NCBI GenBank assembly: GCA_029212785.1
Contig: JARGOG010000048.1
Coordinates: 1-34,129 of the forward strand
Reading direction: 5' to 3'
DNA from: Thalassobaculaceae bacterium
GTDB taxonomy: Bacteria > Pseudomonadota > Alphaproteobacteria > Thalassobaculales > Thalassobaculaceae
DNA: 34,129 nt
The notes below the pieces were generated by a model. It saw only the letters and a list, made by a program, of their open reading frames with translations. It had not been told where the DNA came from and did no database searches. Position numbers and translations under genes: made by a program. Shown here one piece after another: positions 8,457 through 16,171 of this stretch (its first letter is position 1; each line of letters starts with the position of its first letter).

Positions 8457-8601
8457 GTCGACATGTCCGCAACGGGACGGAGGAAGCCCAGGGTGGACCT
8501 CAGTCGTTCGGCGAGTATAACGGCCGGTCGATATTCAAGTCAATACATACGCGTCATGCGTGTTGTTGGGCGGCTTCGACGCAGCCACGATCGCCGATTT
8601 C

Positions 8602-9585
8602 CTAGTCCACGGGATAAGGCCCGTCCTCGAATACCGTCTCGTGGTAGCCCTTGCTGCCGACGGTCCGGGCCAGATCGCTGCCGATCGCCTGACCGGCGGA
8701 GAGCTGCTCCAAAACCCGCGCGAAATCGAAGCGTGGCGCCCAGCCGAGGTCTCTCCTGGCTCGGGCATTGTCGTAGACCCGGTCGATCTCCTCGAACATC
8801 CGATAGCCGAGCCGTTGGTAGACGGCCTCGAAATCCGGAAACAGCCGGGCGACCGCCGCGGCGGGATCGGACCGCAGGGCCGGCAGGTCGCCCCGACTGA
8901 AAGGCGTGGTGGCACTGATGATGTACCGTGCGAAGCCGATCTCCGCAGCCCGGTCGATGGCGAGCAGATGGGCGGCGGCGGCGTCCTGCAGATCAACCCG
9001 GCGGAACAGGAACTCGTTGGCTTTCGCGTTGGCGTCGGCGAAGGCCGCCCGCCGCTCCCGGCTGTCATCCTCCTCGGGAAAGAAGCGGGAGGTGCGCAGG
9101 ATCAGGCAGGGCAGGCCATGGCGGCGATGGAACAACTCGCACAGGTCCTCGGCGGCGGTCTTGGTGACACCGTAGATGTTCTTCGGCGCGCCCCGCACGG
9201 TCTCGTCGATCCAGGCCGCCGGATCGCCCGACGCTGGGGTCAGGGCGGCGCCGAACGCGCTGGTCGTGCTGGTGAAGATGAAGCAGGAGACGCCGACGCG
9301 CGCGGCCTGCTCCAGCAGAGCCAGGGTGCCGGTGATATTGGTGTCGATGAAATCCTGCCGGCTGTGGGTCGCGACATGCGGTTTGTGCAGGGTGGCGGTG
9401 TGCAGCACGGCGTCGACCCCTGCCATGGCTTCGGCCACGACCGACACGTCCGCGATTGAACCGACGATCCCGGTATGCGGGCTCGCCTTGATATCGAGGC
9501 CGACAGGCTCGTGGGCACTGTCGGCGAGCATCCGCATGAGTCCCTCGCCAAGGTGCCCAGCACTTCCGGTGACCAGGATCCGCAT
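8602..9585 (-). CDS. NAD-dependent epimerase/dehydratase (extended SDR)
   Basis: A 327-residue extended short-chain dehydrogenase/reductase of the NAD-dependent epimerase/dehydratase type. These act on nucleotide sugars or other small molecules. The nucleotide-binding glycine motif TGSAGHLG opens the protein (residues 5-12), and the active-site pair Y-G-V-T-K follows, preceded by FTSTTSAFG for the catalytic Ser/Thr. The frame is open for 32 more codons upstream, but that stretch lacks the fold, so I place the start at the ATG encoding MRILVTG (9585). The C-terminal half contains DLQDAAAAHLLA, as in sugar epimerases. The substrate cannot be told. It lies 108 bases after the alpha/beta-hydrolase gene on the same strand. 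Confidence 0.82.
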   Translation of the reverse strand: MRILVTGSAGHLGEGLMRMLADSAHEPVGLDIKASPHTGIVGSIADVSVVAEAMAGVDAVLHTATLHKPHVATHSRQDFIDTNITGTLALLEQAARVGVSCFIFTSTTSAFGAALTPASGDPAAWIDETVRGAPKNIYGVTKTAAEDLCELFHRRHGLPCLILRTSRFFPEEDDSRERRAAFADANAKANEFLFRRVDLQDAAAAHLLAIDRAAEIGFARYIISATTPFSRGDLPALRSDPAAAVARLFPDFEAVYQRLGYRMFEEIDRVYDNARARRDLGWAPRFDFARVLEQLSAGQAIGSDLARTVGSKGYHETVFEDGPYPVD

Positions 9586-9693
9586 TGTCCATCCATAAGC
9601 GATGTCGACCATCTCATCGTCCCGGACCGTAATGTCGGGACGGCGCATTTCCAGGAATATCTTATGCGGGGCCGGGGCCATTCGGCGGCGCGG

Positions 9694-10500
9694 TCATCCC
9701 TGCAGATGCCGAGAGAAGAAGGACAAAAGCCGGGCGTTGTTGAGGTTTTCGGCATCCGGCTGCAGACCGTGGTTCTCTCCGTCATAGTAATGGACCTCCG
9801 GTGCGCGGCCCCCCGCCTTCAAGCGGGCTTCCAGGCGCCGGGTGCAGTCGACGGTCCAAACCTTGTCCTCGACACCATGGCTGATCAGGAGCGGGCCGTC
9901 GTACCGTTCGATCTCGATCGGCATGGCCGGCATCAATCCCGCGGTTGACCCGCGCCAGCTCCAGGACAGTTTGGCCGGATCCCAGGAGGCGCGCTTCGGA
10001 TCGGTCCAGGGGCGGGTCACGTTTGGCTCGAAGGCACCGCAGATCACGTCCGACGGCGCGTGGGCGGCAACCGCGTCGGGCAGTCCCGTCTCACCGTCAC
10101 GGGCCATCAGCGCGGTCAGAAGCAAGGCATGCTCGGCGCCGCGGGATACGCCGAACAGGCCGACCCGCCCGTTGGACAGACCGTCGGCCCGCGCCTCGGC
10201 GAGCGCGTCCTGGGTGCGATCCAGGGGGACATCGACGATATCCCCGGCATACCAGAAATTGCCGGAAACGGAGTAGGCGAATGGAATGGCGAGAAACCCG
10301 TTGGCAGCCAGCATCGCCGCGTTCCGGTGGCTCCACCCCGACCAGCCGCCCTCGGATCCATGCAACACCAGGACAGACGGAAACGGCCCGTCGCCGGGCG
10401 GGCTGTATCCCGTCCTGGACTTGCCCAACGAGCGACAGACGACCACGGGTGTCACCGGGTGCGAGCCGCCCGCCCGCGGGTCTCCGGTGCCGGCGCTCAA
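9694..10500 (-). CDS. Alpha/beta hydrolase (dienelactone-hydrolase or BAAT/thioesterase type)
   Basis: A 268-residue alpha/beta hydrolase. The nucleophile elbow is G-V-S-R-G, and the Asp of the catalytic triad probably lies in HGVEDKVW and the His in YDGENHG near the C-terminus. The oxyanion loop LVLHGSEGGW and the spacing suit the dienelactone-hydrolase/acyl-CoA-thioester-hydrolase C-terminal group. The substrate is unknown. The start is a TTG at 10500 that overlaps the stop of the upstream secreted-protein gene by four bases (TTGA), so translational coupling is likely. A downstream ATG would lose the N-terminal strand. There is no signal peptide, although the upstream partner is exported, so they may not act in one compartment. 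Confidence 0.78.
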   Translation of the reverse strand: MSAGTGDPRAGGSHPVTPVVVCRSLGKSRTGYSPPGDGPFPSVLVLHGSEGGWSGWSHRNAAMLAANGFLAIPFAYSVSGNFWYAGDIVDVPLDRTQDALAEARADGLSNGRVGLFGVSRGAEHALLLTALMARDGETGLPDAVAAHAPSDVICGAFEPNVTRPWTDPKRASWDPAKLSWSWRGSTAGLMPAMPIEIERYDGPLLISHGVEDKVWTVDCTRRLEARLKAGGRAPEVHYYDGENHGLQPDAENLNNARLLSFFSRHLQG

Positions 10501-11360
10501 TAGCCGACCTCGGCCTCCCAGAGGTCGTCGTTCACTTCCCGCATGGTGCGGTCATGGGCGCTTTCCAGGCAGCCGCGCAGAGTCAGCTTGAAGCCCATCT
10601 CGGCGTATTGGCCGCAGCGGTCGAGTTCGCTCTTCGCCCGGGCGATGCCGTCCGTCGACAGGCCCTGAAGACCGCCGGACGCGGACACATGGTCCCACAG
10701 TGCGGCGCGCTTGAACGGGTCGATGGCGCGCGGATCTACGCCACCCGACATGGCGGCCGGCAGGTGGTTGATCATCCGGGTCAGCGTCACCGCCGCGTCG
10801 GGGCGGGATTTGCCGGGGTGGAAGAAGTCGGCGGCGGTGAAGCGCGGCTCGCCGAAGGCCGTCTCGCGATCGCGCTCGGCGATCTCGGCCGGCACCGGGC
10901 CGGCCCCGATCGGAATCAGCGAGACCATCGGCGCGATCCGCACCGACACCTCCGTCGCATCGAGCGAGGCGAGACGGGACGCGTCCATCGTGATTCGGGT
11001 GCGGGTGAAATGCCCGTCGCTGACATAGGCCAGCAGCCCGGCGCCGGAGAATTCCCGCGTGCTGCCGTCGGCCTTGCGCGCGACCAGGGTGACATAACCG
11101 CTGCCGGCGGTGTCATAGGCCTGGCCGTCGGCCGGAGCCGGGCGGTCCTCCTGCAGGCAGAAGGAAGACACCAGCGCCTGGCAGACCACGCCGTCGCAGC
11201 TGAGCGGGATCGGCGTCGCATGGGCGACAAGCCCGAGCACCTGTGGCGGCAGGGAATGGGGGGGAGCCGTGTCGGCGGTGGCGGGCGCTGTCATGCAAAA
11301 CAGCGCGGCGATCCCCGTCAGGGTGACCACGGCGAGATTCATCGGGCGATGCATGCCCAT
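10497..11360 (-). CDS. Secreted protein of unknown function
   Basis: I do not recognise the family. The 287-residue protein begins with a signal peptide (Met1 or Met7 followed by NLAVVTLTGIAALFCM and a probable cleavage after APATA), so the mature protein should be periplasmic or secreted. The mature part contains at least four cysteines, a Gly/Thr-rich beta region (GSGYVTLVARKADGS) and a helical C-terminal third ending in GFKLTLRGCLESAHDRTMREVNDD. No catalytic motif is visible. A GGGAGG ribosome site lies close before the ATG at 11360. It is the first gene of a minus-strand group and diverges from the MttB-family gene across 217 bases in which I see no clear promoter. Confidence 0.65.
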   Translation of the reverse strand: MGMHRPMNLAVVTLTGIAALFCMTAPATADTAPPHSLPPQVLGLVAHATPIPLSCDGVVCQALVSSFCLQEDRPAPADGQAYDTAGSGYVTLVARKADGSTREFSGAGLLAYVSDGHFTRTRITMDASRLASLDATEVSVRIAPMVSLIPIGAGPVPAEIAERDRETAFGEPRFTAADFFHPGKSRPDAAVTLTRMINHLPAAMSGGVDPRAIDPFKRAALWDHVSASGGLQGLSTDGIARAKSELDRCGQYAEMGFKLTLRGCLESAHDRTMREVNDDLWEAEVGY

Positions 11361-11577
11361 GGGACCTCCCTTGGGCGGATCCGACTGGACGTCGTTCCGA
11401 CCCGTTTCTGTCGGTTGTGAAAAAGTGTCGCACTGCCCCCATGACCCGGCAAGTCACGAAACCCGGAGGTCTGGTGTCGCTCGTAGTCCATCTCCGACCG
11501 ATTCCTGTCGCGCGCGGCGCAGAACGAACGTGGCGGGCGCGCATGATCGGATCCTATCGCGGTGTTGGAGACGGACC

Positions 11578-13173
11578 ATGGGCGAAGATCTGGTCGAGAC
11601 TGGGGAGATGGATGTGGCAGGCGACGCCGGTGGGCGCCGCGAACGGCGGGGACGCACCGGCGGCGGTGGCCGCGATGCGCGCCGCGCGGCACGAGGCCGG
11701 CCGTCGACCCTCTACACCCCCTTCATCAGCCGCAACATCGGGACCTTCGACGTGCTGTCGCAGGAAGGGCTCGAGATCATCGAGACCAATGCCGAGACCA
11801 TCCTGGAGGAGATCGGCATCGAGTTCCGCGAGGATGCGGAATCCCTCGACATGTGGCGCGACGCCGGTGCCGATGTGGACGGCGAGCGGGTGCACATTCC
11901 CCGCGGCCTCGCGCGCGAACTGATCAAGACCGCGCCGGCCACCTTCACCCAACATGCCCGCAATCCCGAGCGGTCGGTTGAGATCGGTGGCGGCAACACC
12001 GTCTTCGCGCCGGTCTACGGCCCACCTTTCGTCAGCGACATCGACGGCGGACGGCGTTACGCGACGATCGAGGATTTCCAGAATTTCGTGAAGCTGGCCT
12101 ATGCACATCAGGGGATGCACCATTCCGGCGGCACCGTGTGCGAGCCGGTCGATCTGCCGGTGAACAAGCGGCATTTCGATATGGTCTATGCCCATATCAA
12201 GTATTCCGACAAACCCTTCATGGGCTCGGTCACCCATCCGCAGCGCGCGCTGGACACGCTGGAGATGGCGCGGATCGTCTTCGGCACGGAGTTCGTCGAG
12301 AACAACACGGTGCTGGTCTCGCTGATCAACGCCAACTCGCCGATGACCTGGGACGCCACCATGCTCGGCGCGCTGAAGAACTACGCGCGGGCCAACCAGG
12401 CGGTGATCACCACGCCCTTCATCCTGGCCGGCGCGATGTCGCCGGTCACGGTGGCCGGCACGCTTGCCCAGACCCTGGCCGAGGCGATGGCGGGTATGGC
12501 CTTCGCCCAGCTCTGTCGGCCCGGCGCGCCGGTGATCTTCGGCAGCTTCGCGTCGTCGATCTCCATGCAGTCGGGGGCGCCGACCTTCGGCACGCCGGAG
12601 CCGGCGCTGGTGCTGTACGGCTGCGCCCAGCTCGCCCGACGCCTCAATGTGCCGTTCCGCTCCGGCGGGTCGCTCTGCGGCTCTAAGGTACCGGACGCCC
12701 AGGCGGCGTTCGAGAGTGCCAACACCCTGCTGCCGACGGTGATGGGCGGGGTGAACTTCGTCCTGCACGCCGCCGGATGGCTGGAGGGCGGGCTGGTCAG
12801 CTCCTACGAGAAGTTCATGATGGACGCCGACCAGTGCGCGATGATGCGCACCATGCTGGAAGGCGTGGACCTCAGCGAGAACGGTCAGGCCATGGACGCG
12901 ATCCGCGAGGTCGGGCCGGGCGCGCATTTCCTTGGTTGCACCCACACCCAGGCGAATTTCGAAAAGGCGTTCTACCGCTCCTCGGTTGCCGACAACACGA
13001 CTTACGAGCAGTGGAGTTCCGAGGGCAGCAAGGACACCTATCAGCGTTCCGCCGCCTTGGTGAAGAAGACCCTCTCCGACTACGAGGCGCCGGCGCTCGA
13101 CCCGGCGGTGGACGAGGCGCTGATCGCCTATATGACGCAGAAGAAGGCGGCGTTCCCGGACAGCAACGTCTAG
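11578..13173 (+). CDS. MttB-family methyltransferase without pyrrolysine
   Basis: A 531-residue protein of the trimethylamine methyltransferase (MttB) superfamily, with the family blocks TLYTPFISRNIGTFDVLS, DVDGERVHIPRGL, GSVTHPQRALDTLEMA, LINANSPMTWD, FRSGGSLCGSKVPDAQAAFESA and FLGCTHTQANFEKAFYRS. The reading frame is continuous, with no in-frame amber codon, so it belongs to the non-pyrrolysine branch; characterised members of that branch demethylate quaternary amines such as glycine betaine onto a corrinoid protein. The Arg/Gly-rich N-terminus (RTGGGGRDARRAARG) is usual for alphaproteobacterial members. The frame is open 103 codons further upstream, but the ATG at 11578 with GGAG seven bases before it fits best. 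No corrinoid protein, reactivase or betaine gene is adjacent, so the substrate is unknown. Confidence 0.88.
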   Translation: MGEDLVETGEMDVAGDAGGRRERRGRTGGGGRDARRAARGRPSTLYTPFISRNIGTFDVLSQEGLEIIETNAETILEEIGIEFREDAESLDMWRDAGADVDGERVHIPRGLARELIKTAPATFTQHARNPERSVEIGGGNTVFAPVYGPPFVSDIDGGRRYATIEDFQNFVKLAYAHQGMHHSGGTVCEPVDLPVNKRHFDMVYAHIKYSDKPFMGSVTHPQRALDTLEMARIVFGTEFVENNTVLVSLINANSPMTWDATMLGALKNYARANQAVITTPFILAGAMSPVTVAGTLAQTLAEAMAGMAFAQLCRPGAPVIFGSFASSISMQSGAPTFGTPEPALVLYGCAQLARRLNVPFRSGGSLCGSKVPDAQAAFESANTLLPTVMGGVNFVLHAAGWLEGGLVSSYEKFMMDADQCAMMRTMLEGVDLSENGQAMDAIREVGPGAHFLGCTHTQANFEKAFYRSSVADNTTYEQWSSEGSKDTYQRSAALVKKTLSDYEAPALDPAVDEALIAYMTQKKAAFPDSNV

Positions 13174-13193
13174 CGGCCGTATCCCACCTCATT

Positions 13194-13284
13194 GTCACCC
13201 CGGGAGCGCGATCGCGCTGCTTGGGACCCAGTGGTCGCCGCGTCTGACTGGGGTCCGGCCTTCGCTTTGCTCAGTCGGGATGAC
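13194..13284. repeat. Intergenic inverted-repeat element
   Basis: The convergent gap between the MttB-family and DUF4870 genes holds nested dyads: GTCACCC/CGGGATGAC-like ends (13194-13200 and 13276-13284), a perfect 14-base palindrome AGCGCGATCGCGCT (13205-13218), and GGGACCCAGT/ACTGGGGTCC arms (13223-13232 and 13247-13256). This layout resembles the dispersed intergenic palindromes of alphaproteobacteria, with ends like CACCCCGG...CCGGGATGAC. It could also work as a bidirectional terminator. Copy number in the genome cannot be judged here. Confidence 0.6.
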
Positions 13285-13294
13285 GGGAGAGGGA

Positions 13295-13678
13295 TTAGAA
13301 CATATCCCCCGGCCGCAGGATCGGCTCGTCGTTGGAGAGCTTCAGCCATCCCTTGACGATGCGGTAGATCAGCCAGAGTTGAGCGAAGGCCAGAACCAGC
13401 CAGCCGAACAGCAGGATCACGCCGGCCCAGCCGATGACCGTCAGCAGCAGCCAGATCCAGAACGTGCGGATCTGCCAGCGGATATGGGTTTCCAGGTAAG
13501 TCCCCTCGACATCTCCGCGCTTCAGGTAGGCCAGGATTACGCCGAACATCGACGGGATCTGGAAGATCAGGCTCGCGCCATACAGGGCGTAGACGACATG
13601 GGTCGCCAGCCGATCGTTCTCCGGGGCGGAGAGCTTGAAGGGCAGCGGGCGTCGCTCAACGGCGCGGCTGTCGGACAT
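13295..13678 (-). CDS. DUF4870-like integral membrane protein
   Basis: A 127-residue membrane protein with hydrophobic segments at about residues 25-48, 68-90 and 92-110, and a conserved ETHIRWQIRTFWIW motif between them (about residues 62-75). That His-Arg-x-Gln helix start is typical of DUF4870/YtpI-like small membrane proteins in proteobacteria, whose role is unknown. The N-terminus is cytoplasmic-looking and the C-terminus short and polar. AGGAGA lies six to eight bases before the ATG. It diverges from the threonine aldolase gene, 89 bases away. That gap holds a weak CACACT/AGTGTG dyad and nothing else clear. Confidence 0.75.
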   Translation of the reverse strand: MSDSRAVERRPLPFKLSAPENDRLATHVVYALYGASLIFQIPSMFGVILAYLKRGDVEGTYLETHIRWQIRTFWIWLLLTVIGWAGVILLFGWLVLAFAQLWLIYRIVKGWLKLSNDEPILRPGDMF

Positions 13679-13767
13679 CCGGTCTTTCTCCTCACACTGT
13701 CACGGTCTTAAAGTGTGGACGCACCCCGTGTTTCGCAACATCCGCCGTCAACATCCGGAGCCGTTCC

Positions 13768-14832
13768 ATGGTCTCGTCGAACCCGACCGCCCAACCCCGC
13801 GTCAACCTGCACAGCGACACCGCCACCCGGCCCACACCGGGGATGCGCAAGGCGATCGCCGAGGCCGAGGTCGGTGACGAGCAGGCTGGCGAGGATCCGA
13901 CGGCGATCCGTCTGCAGGAGAAGGTTGCCGAACTGCTCGGCAAGGAGGCGGCCGTTTTCCTGCCCAGCGGCACCATGTGCAACGAGATCTCCTATCGGGT
14001 GTGGTGCGACCACGGGGACGAGATCATCCTCGAGGAAAACAGCCACGCCCTGCATTACGAGGTCGGCGGACCAGGGGCGCTGGCCGGCGTGATGACCCGC
14101 ACCATCAAGGGCACCAAGGGCTGGTTCACGTCCGACCAGGTCGAGGCGCTGATCCGGCCGAAATCCCGCCATATGCCGCGCCAGAAACTGGTGTCGGTCG
14201 AGAATACCGCGAACATGGCGGGTGGCACGATCTGGCCGCTCGATACCCTGAAGGGCGTCGCCGACACGGCGCGCGCCCATGGCATGCGCATGCATATGGA
14301 CGGTGCACGGCTACCCAACGCGGTGATCGCTTCCGGCATCTCCTTCGCCGATTTCGCCGGCACTTGCGACAGCGCCTGGATCGATCTCTCCAAGGGGCTC
14401 GGGTGTCCGATCGGTGGCGTGCTGGCGGGCGACAGGGATTTCATCGAGGAGTGCTGGCGCTTCAAGCACCAGTTTGGCGGGGCGTTGCGCCAGTCCGGCA
14501 TCGTCGCGGCGGCCGGGATCTACGCGCTGGATCACCATCTTGACCGGCTCGGCGACGACCACGCCCGCGCCCGGCGTCTGGCCGAGGGGATCGAGGACGT
14601 GGACGGCATTTCGGTCGACCCCAATTCGGTCGAGACCAACATGGTGTTCTTCGACGTTTCGGGCAGCGGCATCGGCGCACCGGAATTCTCGCGCCGGCTC
14701 ATGGCCGAGCACGAGGTGAAGATCAGCGCGGTGCAGCCGACCGTGCTGCGGGCGGTGACCTATCTCGGCATCGAGGATCCGGAGATCGAGCTGGCGGTCG
14801 CCGCCATCCGTGCGGTCGCGGCGGAGGCGTGA
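13768..14832 (+). CDS. ltaE: Low-specificity L-threonine aldolase
   Basis: A 354-residue fold-type I PLP enzyme that cleaves L-threonine or allo-threonine to glycine and acetaldehyde and may act on other beta-hydroxy amino acids. Typical blocks are NLHSDTATRPTPGMRKA at the start, AVFLPSGTMCNEI, HMDGARLPNA with the Asp that contacts the PLP ring nitrogen, and WIDLSKGLGCPIGGVLAG, where Lys209 forms the Schiff base. Length is normal. The ATG at 13768 begins a natural N-terminus (MVSSNPTAQPRVNLHSDTAT). The gene stands alone on the plus strand, flanked on both sides by inverted-repeat intergenic elements. Chirality at the beta carbon cannot be told. Confidence 0.9.
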   Translation: MVSSNPTAQPRVNLHSDTATRPTPGMRKAIAEAEVGDEQAGEDPTAIRLQEKVAELLGKEAAVFLPSGTMCNEISYRVWCDHGDEIILEENSHALHYEVGGPGALAGVMTRTIKGTKGWFTSDQVEALIRPKSRHMPRQKLVSVENTANMAGGTIWPLDTLKGVADTARAHGMRMHMDGARLPNAVIASGISFADFAGTCDSAWIDLSKGLGCPIGGVLAGDRDFIEECWRFKHQFGGALRQSGIVAAAGIYALDHHLDRLGDDHARARRLAEGIEDVDGISVDPNSVETNMVFFDVSGSGIGAPEFSRRLMAEHEVKISAVQPTVLRAVTYLGIEDPEIELAVAAIRAVAAEA

Positions 14833-14886
14833 TGTCGGTCTGAGGAGACATGGGTAACTGGCCTCCTCTCAACTACTTCTCCAACT

Positions 14887-14979
14887 CGACTTCCTGGACG
14901 GACCACAGGTCCGATCCAGGCCCCGGAGTGCTGGGCGCGCGCTGGATCCTGGATCACGCTGCGCGCGTCCAGGAAGTCG
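14887..14979. repeat. Intergenic inverted-repeat element
   Basis: Perfect 14-base arms CGACTTCCTGGACG (14887-14900) and CGTCCAGGAAGTCG (14966-14979) enclose 65 bases that include GCGCGCGCTGGATCCTGGATC and GCTGCGCGCG. Weaker pairing extends outward (CTCC near 14879 with GGGAG near 14986). The block fills the convergent gap between the threonine aldolase and the proline-rich gene and could fold into a long hairpin. It looks like a dispersed repeat rather than a gene. It is not the same sequence as the repeat at 13194-13284, although both share the general palindromic style. Confidence 0.6.
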
Positions 14980-14990
14980 GTATTGGGGAG

Positions 14991-15374
14991 CTATTTCGCG
15001 TCGATCGTGCCCGGGCTCGGGTGGATGGTTCCAGGACGGGTGTCTATGGTGCCGATCGGGGCCACCGGCTTCTCCGGACGTTTGAACGGTTCCTTCATCT
15101 CGATCGGTGCCGGCGCTTGCGGGCGCGCGTTCGGTTGGATCCGCGGCGGCTGGGTCGGCTGGCGGGAGCGGCGGTCGGCAGGCTTTTTCGCCGCGCCCTG
15201 CGGCGGCACCGCCGTCACTGGGGCGGACGGGCTGGCGCCGCCCTTCGGTGGGACGATCTGCTTCAGCGGCGTGCCGTCGGACAGTGAATGGCGCGGTGCC
15301 GATGAATCGGCCATCGCGACCCCCGCGACCCCGCATCCGGCGATCAGGCCGATCAGAACAGCGATCCGCCGCAT
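14991..15374 (-). CDS. Small secreted proline-rich protein
   Basis: A 127-residue protein with a signal peptide (MRRIAVLIGLIAGCGVAGVAMA, probable cleavage after AMA). A mature part follows that is very rich in Pro, Lys, Arg and Ala and lacks hydrophobic stretches (for example PPKGGASPSAPVTAVPP, ending in PGTIHPSPGTIDAK). It is likely disordered in the periplasm. The repeated GTI-D/H motif at the end (PIGTIDTRPGTIHPSPGTIDAK) is a short internal repeat. Cysteine 14 could make it a lipoprotein, but no proper lipobox surrounds it. It starts three bases after the cysQ stop, so it is probably the last gene of that operon. Family not recognised. Confidence 0.6.
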   Translation of the reverse strand: MRRIAVLIGLIAGCGVAGVAMADSSAPRHSLSDGTPLKQIVPPKGGASPSAPVTAVPPQGAAKKPADRRSRQPTQPPRIQPNARPQAPAPIEMKEPFKRPEKPVAPIGTIDTRPGTIHPSPGTIDAK

Positions 15375-15377
15375 CGC

Positions 15378-16166
15378 TCACCCACCCCGGGCGATGAAAT
15401 GCCCGTTGCGGAACTCAGGCTTGGAATAGTCGAACGGCGTGCCGTCGAACTTGGTCATCGACCCGCCGGCGGCCAGCAGCACGGCATGGCCGGCCGCGGT
15501 GTCCCATTCCATGGTCGGGCCGGTGCGGGGGTAGAGATCGGCCTCGCCGCGGGCCAGCAGGCAGAACTTCAGCGCCGAGCCGCGGGATACGCTTTGCTTC
15601 ACATTCATGGTCTCGATATAGGCTTCCAGCTCCGGATTGCGATGGCTGCGGCTGGCGACGACGGTCAGACCGTCGGGGCCGGGCTTGCGCACCGAGATCG
15701 CCGTGCGGGTGCCGTCGGCGGTTTCCTCCCATGCCCCGTGGCCCAGCGCGCCGCCCCAGACCATGCCGTCGACCGGCGTATGCAAGGCGCCCAGAACCGG
15801 TTCGCCGTCCCAGATCAGTCCGATATTGACGGTGAAGTCGTTGTGCTTGTTGATGAATTCCTTGGTGCCGTCGAGCGGATCGACGAGCCAGAACCGGCCG
15901 CCGGAAATATCGGGGATGTCGCCGGCCTCCACGCTCTCTTCCGCCACCACCGGGATGCCCGGGGTGAGCGCCTTGAGCGCCGGAACGATATGGGCGTCCG
16001 CCGCCCGGTCGGCCGCGGTCACCGGGCTGCCGTCCATTTTGTCGATCACATCGATATCGGCCCGGTAGTAGGGCAGGATGATCCGGCCGGCCTCGCGCGT
16101 CAGTGCCGCGATGGCGTCGAGCAGGGCGACCCGGTCTTCCGGATCGACCGCTGTAACTGAAGGCAT
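15378..16166 (-). CDS. cysQ: 3'(2'),5'-bisphosphate nucleotidase
   Basis: A 262-residue inositol-monophosphatase-superfamily enzyme. CysQ removes the 3'-phosphate from PAP made during sulfate activation and sulfonation. Metal-binding motifs are AEES at residues 75-78, the signature D-P-L-D-G-T at 96-101 followed by KEFINKHNDFTVNIG as in CysQ, and the second signature WDTAAGHAVLLAAGG near the C-terminus. A longer frame runs 84 codons upstream, but that part overlaps the CoxL-like gene and lacks family features, so the ATG at 16166 (MPSVTAVD) is the start. It follows the CoxL-like stop by five bases and precedes the proline-rich gene by three, so one transcript is likely. Suhb-like inositol phosphatase is less likely because of the K-E-F-I-N segment. 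Confidence 0.9.
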   Translation of the reverse strand: MPSVTAVDPEDRVALLDAIAALTREAGRIILPYYRADIDVIDKMDGSPVTAADRAADAHIVPALKALTPGIPVVAEESVEAGDIPDISGGRFWLVDPLDGTKEFINKHNDFTVNIGLIWDGEPVLGALHTPVDGMVWGGALGHGAWEETADGTRTAISVRKPGPDGLTVVASRSHRNPELEAYIETMNVKQSVSRGSALKFCLLARGEADLYPRTGPTMEWDTAAGHAVLLAAGGSMTKFDGTPFDYSKPEFRNGHFIARGG

Positions 16167-16171
16167 AAGAA

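Noticed and set aside
8602-9681. Longer N-terminus for the epimerase starting at 9681
   Set aside because: The extra 32 codons precede the glycine-rich nucleotide-binding strand that begins such proteins, and the start at MRILVTG fits the family.
9945-11420. A 491-codon plus-strand frame over the hydrolase and secreted-protein genes
   Set aside because: Antisense to two genes with recognisable signal peptide and catalytic motifs; composition is Arg-rich noise.
11578-13173. Pyrrolysine-type MttB
   Set aside because: The frame has no internal TAG codon, so no pyrrolysine site is present.
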